Below the pieces are notes generated by a model. The model saw only the letters and a program-made list of their open reading frames with translations. It was not told where the DNA came from and made no database searches. Shown piece after piece: positions 54,945-64,000 of a DNA stretch of 64,000 nucleotides (positions are counted from its first letter, which is position 1; each line of letters begins with the position of its first letter). The DNA is from Aureobasidium sp. EXF-3400. Lineage: Eukaryota; Ascomycota; Dothideomycetes; Dothideales; Saccotheciaceae. Location of the stretch: assembly GCA_024195585.1 (NCBI GenBank), contig SWBL01000084.1:62001-126000 (forward strand), written 5' to 3'. Made by a program: the position numbers and the translations under genes.

Positions 54945-56322
54945 GATTTCGAAATTAGATTGCTAGCTTGTTTCGCTTCTTGGCCCGTCAATGTCGAACA
55001 GGGAAGTGACACAGCGAACGTGAACGTGAACGTATGAGAAAGAGAGAGTCCAGGAATAGCAGACCGGTAAGTCAGAGAGTCGCTCTTAAGAAGACCAAAC
55101 GTTCAACCAAGGAACGAACCTGCCCTCAATCACTGGCTGTAGGAGGCTGTATTGATTTGAGTTTAACTAGTCAACTGTCGACGGAGGTCGTGCGTACAGT
55201 TCGTGGCGCGTTCAAGGGGTCGATGTGGGCTGGTTCGATCGCAAAGTGATCAAGACAGATAGGGAGTCTTTTGAACACAGATCCGATCCTCGGTGGAGAC
55301 GATCCACGCGTGCGTGCTGTAGCAGTGTAGAGGTCGCTTTAAGTGTCCTGCAGGGCATTGGAGCAGTTCTCCAAAAAGTGGGGTTACCAGTTGCGTCGTT
55401 CGCGCTTGCTTGCGATTAGGCCGGCAATTTGTAGTAGGTATTATTTACACAACCTCACTCCTTTCAAACTTGCTGCTTGACTTATCAGAAGAGGACGCTC
55501 GCTGCGATTAGTCCTCGATTGTTGTGGATTGTACTTTCCCAATGCCGCATCCGGGCTCCGAATTCTTTGTCGCTCGTGTGTGCATGGAACGGCGTGGCTG
55601 ACTGACGTAGACGTGTTCAAAGAGTGTTAAGCCACCCTGAAAGCGGCTCCTTCCATGTCTTGGATTGATATATACAGCGAGACATTGTTATAGCGCATAC
55701 GAGTGGTCAGGCGGCTCCCGGCAGTCGATCATGTAATCAGGATTCAAAACTGATTCATGCCCGACACAGTCAACATGAAATGCGTGATTGTCATGGATAG
55801 GTATTGCATTAACTTGATGGTACTAAAGCGAAGAAAAAGTGACCATGTGTCAGAACAAGACTGGTGCGACGCTTGAGGCTGCACCTCAACGTGCATGCAG
55901 TTTAAACATGAACCAAAGCTGTCAGAGTTTTTCAGGATCCCAGTGCCGTTGGGCTCTGCTTCAGGCAGAATGCTTAATCTTCCAAGTTGAAAGGATTAGA
56001 TCTGCATAAGGTCTGAAACTGCCAAAAGTGCCGGGCCTGCCAGATCCACTGATCTAGGACCTTGATTATACCCTGGTGGTGTGATGGAAAATATCTACAG
56101 CAGATATTGCTCCTGGTCGAATTTCAGGCCAGCGCCAGCAAGACATTCTCTGAGCGAAAATGTCGACTACCTAGACCAGAAAGCCGCAAGACATGACATT
56201 GTAGCAAAGGACGTGAATAGATTGAGAACATAAAGGGTCAAGCAAGGGTTGACTAGCACAGCAGGGAGCTACGAACTCCGTTGCTGGCCATTCGTCCACC
56301 CACTTGTACAGCTGAAAGCTTC
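54945..56322. other. Intergenic, no gene seen
   Basis: About 1.4 kb between two minus-strand genes. It holds the BEM1 promoter and 3' flank of the THP3-like gene. Frames are below 95 codons with no domains. Confidence 0.45.
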
Positions 56323-57871
56323 TCAGATCTGGCCTTTGATGTCGACACGATATGCACCATTCTTGGCTGTCTCAAAGATTGGACTGGCTTTCTGGCAAGA
56401 GAGAAGGTGACCGTCTGGCTTTTCTTCAAAGCAGTGTTGTGCACCATGTTCACATAGGAATTGCGCACATTGCTCATCAGTCACGAATGCCAACTCTTCC
56501 GTCAAGAAAGAGATTTTGACAGCAGGACGATATCTAGCAGCAAGTCAGTATGATCAAACAAGAACAGAAATGGAAGCGAAGAAGGACTCACGCTCTGCAG
56601 ATGGCGGCCAAGGCGGCCACTCTTTCTCTGTTGACGAACATGTCCATCAGGTAGGCGCCCATGTTGGGCGATTCGTTGAACAACCTAAAGAATCTGTGAT
56701 AATTGCCAGTAGCCAAAGAAGCACGCACTGCTAAAGCATGCTTGACGGCTGGATACTGCTTGTCTGCTGAAGTTAAATCTGCCAAAACATCGTTCATGGT
56801 CTGGCGGTTACAAGTATAGATAGTGTAAAGAATGCGATACGCCAAAAATTCACCAGGGGAACCGCGCAACTTCATCTTGTACAAAGTACGAAGCTGAGTC
56901 TGACACTGATTATACTCACCCAGGTCCCCCTTTTCCAAAGCTATGCGTGCATGAGCCTCGTACACGCGGACGGTGAAATCATTCTTGATGTGTTGGACAG
57001 TAAGATCCTGTCTCAAAGACTTGAACTGATCGCAAATGTATCCATAATTGTGTTCATCTTTCCACTTCCTGATGAGAAGATCGAGAGTTTGTTTGAGGAT
57101 GTGAAGGGGACGGACAGTTTCGGGTTTGGGAGGGGCGGTGAGACGGAAATAGTTCTTCTCGAGCTGTTGAGAAGTGCCGACACAAGGACCGTCATTTGCG
57201 TCGGGCATGGGAGAGTCGTCACGAGAAGAAGAAACATAAGGAGAATTGGGACCTTGGTTGCCGAGCGCGAAACGCTGCCTTCGTTTCTCGAGGTCGCTCA
57301 ACTTACTGGGAGGGGCAGTGGCACGGAACTGATCGGCTTTTTTCTGACGCTTGTCGGGACTAGGGTTTGTGATGCGATCGGCAAGGGTGAGATTCTTCAC
57401 TCTCCAGGGAGGGATGGGCGAAGAAGCGTCCGGGGTCGAGTCCACATCCATAGACTTGCGTTTTTTCGAGGCGCTCATGAGGGCGGCTCTTTCGATACGG
57501 AGAAGTTCCCTTGGGAGAGGATGGCTAGGCCAGTCGATGATGTTAAGTTGGTTTGCTTCGGCTGCCTGAGTGATGACGGCTTTCAGCTTTGCGGCGATGG
57601 CACTGTCTTCAATGTCGTCTGCGTGGTTGTCGGATTTGTCGGCAAAAGCGCGTTGGACGTAGTCGCGCACAGGCTGAGGCCACTCGATCTTAACAGTGGC
57701 AGCTTGCGGCTGAGCTGGGGCTGGAGGGTCGGCCGCTGTAGTGGGACGGGTTAGTGTTCGACGAGCAGCGACTGTTGTGAATGCCGGCGGGCCTAGAGAA
57801 GGAGTGTTAGTGAGGACGAGGCGAAGGACGGTCGTGTCGTTCTTACCGGACTGCCACGGTGCTGTAGTCAT
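56323..57871 (-). CDS. THP3: SAC3/GANP-domain protein, Thp3/LENG8-like
   Basis: Exons 57871-57847, 57792-56592 and 56533-56323 give 478 aa (phases 1 and 2). The first exon codes only eight residues plus one base. Residues 1-225 are Pro/Ala-rich with a basic stretch. The SAC3/GANP region follows at about 245-475: LEKNYFRLTAPPKPETVRPL, HILKQTLDLLIRKWKDEHNY, YGYICDQFKSLRQDLTVQHI, and ARIALEKGDLGEYNQCQTQL, which is the Thp3/LENG8 pattern (as distinct from Sac3 itself). The last exon adds the winged-helix end FLTEELAFVTDEQCAQF. Yeast Thp3 works with Csn12 in transcription elongation and splicing. It is divergent from VPS36. Confidence 0.88.
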
Positions 57872-58232
57872 GTTGGATGATCACACGAGGCAACAAAGAA
57901 GCACGATGAGACGAGACGGGGTAAGAGTGAATGAGAGGGCTGTCTTGTCTTTGTGCGTAAGCAGAAAGCGCTTGTTCTGGGCACAAGAATGGCAGGCGCG
58001 ACCAACCCTTTGCCAAGACCTCCAACCATGCGGTCACCGATAACCACTTACTCCCAGTTCTGTTCACGTGCCCTTGTTGTGCTATACGTAAAGACAATTT
58101 TCAGAGAACATTCATCGGGATTAGATATTCTCCTAGGCTTTCTTTGAGACATCGGCCTCGATTCTCGTCTTTGTCTGTCGCCTTCCCATTCGCACACAAC
58201 AGCCCCGAGGTCACGGATAACTGCATTGCTGG
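57872..58232. promoter_or_regulatory. Divergent promoter region of THP3-like and VPS36
   Basis: 361 bp between divergent starts. No TATA or CCAAT box stands out. Some short frames occur but none is supported. Confidence 0.45.
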
Positions 58233-60182
58233 ATGTTTCTTCGTCAACTTGACCTGACGACTGCTCTTCGTCCATCTCTACTACCAGACGAAACTTTGTT
58301 ATTTGTCCAGGACTCGGTTGGTCTCTATGAAGGCAGATACAAAATACCCAACTATCAAAATGGCCACGCGTACTTGACCTCACATCGAGTATGCTACGTC
58401 GATAATCAGGAGCCGCGGAAGTTTTCCATCGCCATTGATCTCAAAGACGTCGACAGACAAGAGTTCTACGCTGGATTTCTAAAGTCATCGGCAAAAATCA
58501 CTTTATATCCGAAAGCTCCAAAGCATAATGCCTTGGCTATCAGAAGCCCCAAACCGGGTTATCCAAGTCCAAGTAGTTCACTAGGATCTACGCCACCAAG
58601 TCGATACTCTACTCCTGGACGCGCTGCTGCACCTTCCCCAGCGCCAGTAAGGGATCCGAATGCTACATGGATATGTCCTATCTGTTCATTTGCAAATCCC
58701 GTCCCATCCAACTTTGACCCAAGCACTGCAAATGACAGAACACCTCTGGCACCGTGTCTTGCTTGTGGTATCAAACCTCCTCTAGTCCATGTCGTCAAGG
58801 CAGCCATCGCTGCTCTTTCGAATCGGCCGAGCGGCTCATCTTTCGCACCCACATCTGCGCCCACCACAAACGGCCCAGTGTCATCTTCACCACAATCGAT
58901 GCAGACAGCCGTGGACGTGTCCTTGAATCAATGTCCAAGATGCACCTTCTCAAACCACCCCTCTCTCAGTAGTTGCGAGATTTGCGGAGCAAAACTCTCG
59001 AGCTCAGCAAATAGGCGCTCACAAATAATCGAAAGTGCGATCACCCGCCCAGAATCACCAGGTCCGTCCCTGCCGAGCTCAGTTTTAGGCGAAACTATAC
59101 CAGAGAGTGTCAAGTTATCATTCCGCGCTGGTGGTGACAAGATCTTCTATGAGCGTCTGAAAGGTGCACTGATTCAAAGAAAATGGCTCCTCCAGAATGC
59201 ACCCCCAATACCGAGATCCAACACCGGAGAGCCGAACCACACTTCAACGTACTCAGCGACAGATGGTTACACACCCACGCCTCCGCCTCCGAAGGTCGTC
59301 GGTATAGCAGGCTTAGAGCGGCGAGGAGCAGAACTACGCAAAAACAACGAATTCGTCATCGGCAGTGCATTCGAAGACTTGGAAGCCCTCATGACATCAG
59401 CAAAAGAAGTCATCGCCATGGCCGAACGCTTTAGATCTCAAAACAGCAATGGCGGCGATACCGAAAACGATGCAAACGCAGAAGCAGCCTCTTTGCTCTC
59501 GGACATGGGCCTTGTGACCACCAAAGACATGCTCTCAGGCAGTGGCGCTGATCGCACCTATATTGCAGAACTATCTCGCAACCTAGCCGAGTTTCTCACC
59601 GATGACAAGAGAGGCGTGTTGCGAAGGGAAGGCGGCATCATGTCCCTTGTCGACCTCTGGGCTGTCTTCAACCGCACACGCAACGGTATCGAACTAGTCT
59701 CACCACGAGACTTTGAAAGAGCAGCTACAATGTGGGATACACTACGCCTGCCCATCCGCCTCCGCCGCTTCAGAAGCGGTCTCCTTGTCGTCCAAGGTCG
59801 CGACCGTACCGACGACAAGACAGTCGCAAGTATCTTATCTTGGCTCAAAGACCTGCACTCCATTCCACCTTCCATGTCAAACACATCTGAGTTCGGCGCT
59901 GTGACAGGTCCATCAGTAACCTGGGACTGGCAAGCCTTCGGCCGTGGAGTAACAGCCCAAGAAACAGCAGAGAGGTTTGGTTGGAGTGTCGGTGTTGCGA
60001 CAGAAGAGCTCGAGATGGCTGAAGAAAGAGGTGCCCTCTGCCGTGAGCAAGGCCTCGACGGCGTCAGGTTCTGGGAGAACTTTTTTGCCGACATTCCTGT
60101 TAAGCTACCAAAAGCGAAGACGACAGCGCAGTTGGAACAGTTGGAGATAGAGCGGAGGTTGAAGGAGAGTGGTCTGTTATAG
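58233..60182 (+). CDS. VPS36: ESCRT-II subunit Vps36
   Basis: A single exon of 649 aa. The N-terminal GLUE domain (about 1-110) starts with the usual LLPDETLLFVQDSVGLYEGR and YLTSHRVCYVD. Two Npl4-type zinc fingers follow: one with CPIC and CLAC spaced wide apart (about 148-185) and one compact, QCPRCTFSNHPSLSSCEICG (about 230-250). The EAP30/Vps36 winged helices are at about 380-630 (LRREGGIMSLVDLWAVFNRT, LVSPRDFERAATMWDTL, WSVGVATEELEMAEERG). Vps36 binds ubiquitin and phosphoinositide on endosomes during multivesicular-body sorting. The first finger's long spacing resembles yeast Vps36, where the NZFs interrupt the GLUE domain. Confidence 0.94.
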   Translation: MFLRQLDLTTALRPSLLPDETLLFVQDSVGLYEGRYKIPNYQNGHAYLTSHRVCYVDNQEPRKFSIAIDLKDVDRQEFYAGFLKSSAKITLYPKAPKHNALAIRSPKPGYPSPSSSLGSTPPSRYSTPGRAAAPSPAPVRDPNATWICPICSFANPVPSNFDPSTANDRTPLAPCLACGIKPPLVHVVKAAIAALSNRPSGSSFAPTSAPTTNGPVSSSPQSMQTAVDVSLNQCPRCTFSNHPSLSSCEICGAKLSSSANRRSQIIESAITRPESPGPSLPSSVLGETIPESVKLSFRAGGDKIFYERLKGALIQRKWLLQNAPPIPRSNTGEPNHTSTYSATDGYTPTPPPPKVVGIAGLERRGAELRKNNEFVIGSAFEDLEALMTSAKEVIAMAERFRSQNSNGGDTENDANAEAASLLSDMGLVTTKDMLSGSGADRTYIAELSRNLAEFLTDDKRGVLRREGGIMSLVDLWAVFNRTRNGIELVSPRDFERAATMWDTLRLPIRLRRFRSGLLVVQGRDRTDDKTVASILSWLKDLHSIPPSMSNTSEFGAVTGPSVTWDWQAFGRGVTAQETAERFGWSVGVATEELEMAEERGALCREQGLDGVRFWENFFADIPVKLPKAKTTAQLEQLEIERRLKESGLL

Positions 60183-60444
60183 AAATATAGATGTCAAGTT
60201 TCGATTGACGTGAACAAGAGCGCATCAGAAACCTAGCAATACTGACTCTTGTAGGATAAGAATATACATTCTGTAATACCTGGGCATGTTCTCACACAGA
60301 AACACGTGGCATTAGATCAAATTGCTTGAGCGAATTGTGCTTCGTTTGATTATGTGTATTAGCTACTAGCTGCATGGACAATAATAGTAAGAACAGAGAC
60401 GAAAGACTACCCGTGGCTCGACAAGCTAGAGATATAGCTTCGGA

Positions 60445-63400
60445 TTACTTTGCTGATTGCCCAACATGCTTTTCGGGTCGAGCAAGCTCACCAGAAACCC
60501 CGACAACATATGCTGTCGATACTGCTGTACCCGCAGCGACACTCAGAAGCCAAGTGATCCGACGACGCCAGCGACGAGGCTTTTCCTTGCGGTGATTCTC
60601 GTAGGGTGGTCTGTACTGCCTTTCGCGAACTCGTGCAAAGTCATTCGAGTTTGGGTAGTAGGTGTGCTGTTTGAACTCTGGATGCTCATGGGTCGGAATA
60701 TCGGATGATGAGTTTGATGCCTCTGCGTGCTTGCGAACAGGTTCTGTTGGGAAAATAGGTTCGTAGTTCACAAAACCCGTAGGGGACGCAAAACGTGCAG
60801 TAGCAGGTTCAATTGGAATATGCTTGGCGGTACCATCCACAGGGTTGATGTCGCCATCATATCGAGGGGGTTGAGAATGTGATTCCGTGTGGACTTTTCG
60901 CAGGATCAAGAAGTCTTTTTCTGCATGAATCACCTGGAAACCTTCGTTCTGTGAAGATGCGAGATGCGGCAAGAAACGAGCTGTCTGGGAGAGCTGAGAG
61001 ACAGCACGAGGTATGGTAATAGGATTCTCGCTGTCTGAGAAGTTGGACGGTGTGGTAGTGATAGTGATGCTATCCTTGCTGGAGTCGTAGGCGATGACTT
61101 TATAAAGAGCGGGGTTGGCCCAAGTAATGTTTGCGCTCGGTTTTAGTGCTAAAGATGCATCTTCAGAATCGTTTTCTGACTTGGTCGTTGTTGTATCGTT
61201 TTCTGCTGCAGTCGCGGTCTTTGGCAACGTGACGATTGGATCAATATAATCGGATGATCCTTCGTCAAGAGAACGTCCGAAGACCGCGGTCTGTTGATCA
61301 AGCTCTTTCACGTCTGTCTTCTGGTGCTCTTCAGAAAACGTGCTTCTCGCAGGCTGCTTGTACCACATATCGCTGTTATTGAACTTACCCACAGTTGGAG
61401 AAAGATCGCCCTCACCTGACATATTCTTCAAGTCTGCTTCCAGAGAAGCGGACTCATCGTTGACTTCTCTCTCGAACGAACTTTCCATGCCGCCGATTGG
61501 TGCGCGTGAATAGCCATCTTCGTGGTATGATGCTTCCTCCATCTCGAATCGAAGTCAGTACTAATCGCAAGGATGACGAGGAACGACTTGCCTGTTTGAG
61601 GTCATCCTCAAGAGAACGTTCCCCCTTTTGTTTCTCCAGATAGGACATCATTTGATGGCCCATTGGCATTGTGGAATAGCCATCCTCAAAAGCAGGTCCA
61701 CGAGTATTGATCTCCTCCTCGAGACTCTGACGTTTTCCGAGGATTGTATCCTTTTCCTCCTTGTCGAAGGCAGTCTCCAAGCCACTTGAAGGATGAGGGT
61801 GATCGTTAACGTTTACCTGTGCTTGCACTCTGTGGCTCATCTCCTCTTCGAGAGTTTTGGACATGCCATCTTCACTTCTTTGATTTTCGTTACTGAAGTG
61901 AGATTCCATACCTGAAGGTAGAATGTCGTTCTCATTCGCAATGGTTGACGGTTGCTCCTGGGCTTTGATCTCCTCTTCGAGTGATTCGGCCCTACCCCCC
62001 TCTACTTCTTCCTGCTCTCTTTTCCAGAGTGTCTGCATTCCTTCCAGGTCCGGCAAGAAGTCATCATTCGAATTGCGGGCCTGAATATGATCGTTAAGTT
62101 CGTCCTCCAGATTCTTGTACTGGCCTTGTTGTTTTCCTTCTGCTTCCCTCTCATAGAGGGTTTGCATGCCGATAGGCTCAGTTGAATAGGCATCATCCGG
62201 GTCTTTCGTAGCCGCATAAGAGGACATGTTTTCGAGTTCATGTTCTAGTCTCTGGGGTGCGTCCTGTTGCTCCCGGTGATACATGGTCTCAAGGCTGTCA
62301 GGCTCTCCAGCGAAGCTCTCAGAATACTGTGAGAGGTCATTTGAAGTGCTAGTTGTGCGAACTTCATCCTCAAGGGACTCGCGCTCGCCCCTGTCAGCCT
62401 CTCGTCTTTCCTGTTCAAAGAGTGTCTCAAGACCTTGTGGTGAAGCTAGATGAGCGTCTTCGCACGGGGGAGCACTGGTGTTCATAGCAGCCAATTCCTG
62501 CTCCAGAGAAGGCCTGTGGTTGATCTCATTGTCCTTTTGCTCATCTGCGAAGAGCGTTTGCATGCCACTCGGAGCTATACTATAGTCGTCGATGGTTGGC
62601 TGAGTGGGTCTCTTGTTAAGAGCGTCCATCTCTTGTTCAAGAGGCTTCATCTCGCCAAGCTCACACGCTTGCTTTTCAAGCTTGAAAGCTGTCTGTAGTC
62701 CTTGTGGCCTGTTGTCCCAGCCATCCTCGAAGACTGCAGGTCTCTCAGCATCGGCCGCGTCGTAGGGCTTGGTCATCTCAGGATGGGCTTGACGTTCTAG
62801 CATCTGAATTTGCTCACGCAGCGTTTCTAGATGCCTACGAGCTGCGAGTAGCTCATCGTGCTCGGACTGGTATGTCTTGTCGAAGTCCTCAGTGAGAGAA
62901 ACATGTGACGCAGGAGTGCTTGTGAAGGTTGCGATATCGTCTGGCAGCTGCGAGACGACGGTGGGCTTATGGTAAGCCTTCTCGGAGCTCTGGTTGTTCT
63001 TCTCGCTAACAGTCGAGGAAGAGGTTGTTGTGCCCTGCCCGTTGTTTGCGGGCACCATTCTTCCGGATATGGGATCATAGACTTTATGGCTAACATCATT
63101 GGTGTTCGAGTTCCACGACGTGGACGAAGCCTCAATGTGAGGCTTGGAACCTGACTTGTGAGAGGCGTGGAGCTTGAACGCAGAGACTTGGGCGAAATGT
63201 CTGGCCTTCTTCGAGAAAGTTTCCATCTCTTGTGTCAAGAAGCCGGGAGTAATGGATTCCCAGAATGGCTTCTGGCGTCTGCTAGGTCCCATGTCATCGT
63301 GTTCTGAACGGGCTTTTGGCTGGGAGTCCCGATCGACACGGTTCTTCTTGCTCTTGTTCGAGTGACTTGCAAAGCGGATAGTGGAGGGGTAAGGTGCTGC

Positions 63401-63466
63401 GTAGTTTGGAAGGAGCCAAGGCTTGGGTCTAAGTCCGAGGCCGTAGGCCTGTCGGAGGAAGGGCAT
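60445..63466 (-). CDS. Tandem-repeat, presumed mitochondrial membrane protein, 990 aa
   Basis: Exons 63466-61592 and 61542-60445 encode 990 aa; the 49-nt intron has a GC donor (CAG|GCAAGT), branch TACTGAC and acceptor CGAG, phase 0. The N-terminus (MPFLRQAYGLGLRPKPWLL) is basic without acids, as in a mitochondrial presequence. Residues about 244-665 hold roughly ten degenerate 30-45-aa units of the form P-x-G-M/L-x-T-x-F/Y/W-x-x-E-x, then L-E-x-E-L/I (for example PSGMQTLFADEQ ... LEQELAAMN). A conserved-looking domain follows (YKVIAYDSSKDSITI ... DFLILRKV, about 785-855), and a single C-terminal membrane helix (ITWLLSVAAGTAVSTAYVV) next to an Arg-rich patch. Proteins of this end-domain type are annotated merely as serine-threonine rich in fungi. 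Function unknown. Confidence 0.82.
61418..62738 (-). repeat. About ten degenerate protein-coding repeats of roughly 40 codons
   Basis: Within the 990-aa gene. Cores read in order: PQGLQTAFKLEK, PSGMQTLFADEQ, PQGLETLFEQER, PDSLETMYHREQ, PIGMQTLYEREA, LEGMQTLWKREQ, PSGMESHFSNEN, SSGLETAFDKEE, PMGHQMMSYLEK and IGGMESSFEREV. Most are followed 8-14 residues later by LE-x-E-L/I/M. The GC-AG intron falls between units 9 and 10. The DNA copies have diverged well beyond tandem-duplication identity, so the repeats are old. Confidence 0.75.
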
Positions 63467-64000
63467 GATTGCCTGAGAGGTGGGTCAGTATCGGGAGGAT
63501 TGTGGAAGCTGGTATAGGCAAGAGAGCAACGGATACTCACAAGGGGTTCTCCTCTGTTCTGCGGCAGCGAGATGGATGGCGACCAAGTGATAGCGGAATG
63601 TGGACCTTATCTCCGAGTGTTCGAAACACCTCTGCTGTGTTGCTAGATGCAACTGATTGAAAAGTTGATGGATGTCCCTTGCCAGCCCACTTGGCACGGT
63701 ACACAAGCTGTCATGTAAAAAGGCCCTGAAGAAGAGCAAGAGGATGGATGGGAAAGAGCACTGCTGGTCGCTACCCTGATGAGCACGAGGGCACTTACCC
63801 CGCCGAAGCTCCGCACTTGTCACTCCTAATCCGATCAAGTTTCAGGCTAGTCTCCAAGTTAACTCAATAAATCATTTTTGGTTGTATAAAGCGCCTGGTC
63901 TAATTCCCTTTGTTTTGGGTATATACAGGTAAAGGGAAAACTATTGCAAATAACGTCATGATCATCATGGCTCATCAGTCAACTCTCTGGTTGCCTTGGT
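63467..64000. other. Upstream flank of the repeat-protein gene
   Basis: About 530 bp to the window end. It holds the promoter of the minus-strand gene. Frames are short and unsupported. Confidence 0.45.

Noticed and set aside
56951..57754. 267-codon plus-strand frame
   Set aside because: Antisense to the THP3-like exon, which has family signatures.
1..64000. Transposons, viral remnants, CRISPR, secondary-metabolite or toxin clusters
   Set aside because: I saw no transposase, reverse transcriptase, terminal repeats, polyketide or peptide synthase modules; the content is housekeeping.

Overview
The window is nuclear DNA of a filamentous ascomycete (Pezizomycotina; a Dothideomycete is my best guess, by inference only). 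The grounds are mid-range GC, mostly single-gene units on both strands, introns of about 50-75 nt with CTAAC/CTGAC-type branch sites, and fungal families throughout (Leu5, Ppg1, Bem1, Atp17, Atp19, Thp3, Vps36). I see no transposon, CRISPR array, operon, secondary-metabolite cluster or viral insertion. Most genes are housekeeping. I built the gene models by joining open frames across GT-AG or GC-AG introns and checking reading phase at each junction.

Layout. 1-5 kb: 3' part of an LRR/F-box-like gene, a degenerate tRNA-like locus, and a tight divergent pair (small membrane protein and CsbD-like stress protein). 5-8.5 kb: Leu5-type mitochondrial CoA carrier and a METTL4-like MT-A70 methyltransferase. 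8.5-12.7 kb: gene-poor, with one small Ser-rich protein. 12.7-18.3 kb: a giant WD40 protein and a small coiled-coil protein. 19-25 kb: a CE2/SGNH esterase broken by an in-frame TGA, a GNAT acetyltransferase and the PPG1 phosphatase. 25-31 kb: a proline-rich conserved protein, an intron-containing tRNA and AP-3 beta-adaptin. 31-34 kb: an unrecognised 240-aa protein, then complex I NDUFS4 divergent from ATP synthase subunit f. 34-43 kb: a 1416-aa disordered protein and the splicing helicase Prp22. 43-50 kb: a mitochondrial phosphopantetheinyl transferase with a large insert, AP-1 beta-adaptin divergent from EMC4, and MTP18 divergent from ATP synthase subunit k. 50-64 kb: an arrestin, Bem1, a Thp3/LENG8-like SAC3 protein divergent from Vps36, and a 990-aa presumed mitochondrial protein with about ten degenerate 40-aa repeats.

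Two themes link genes. Mitochondrial genes are frequent (Leu5, NDUFS4, Atp17, Ppt2, MTP18, Atp19 and the repeat protein), and two mitochondrial pairs share short divergent promoters. Membrane-traffic genes also recur (two beta-adaptins, arrestin, Vps36, EMC4, Bem1). The least explained items are the tandem-repeat mitochondrial protein, the interrupted esterase, stop-free 51-nt introns hidden inside long open frames, two GC-AG introns, and the unusual tRNA pair.
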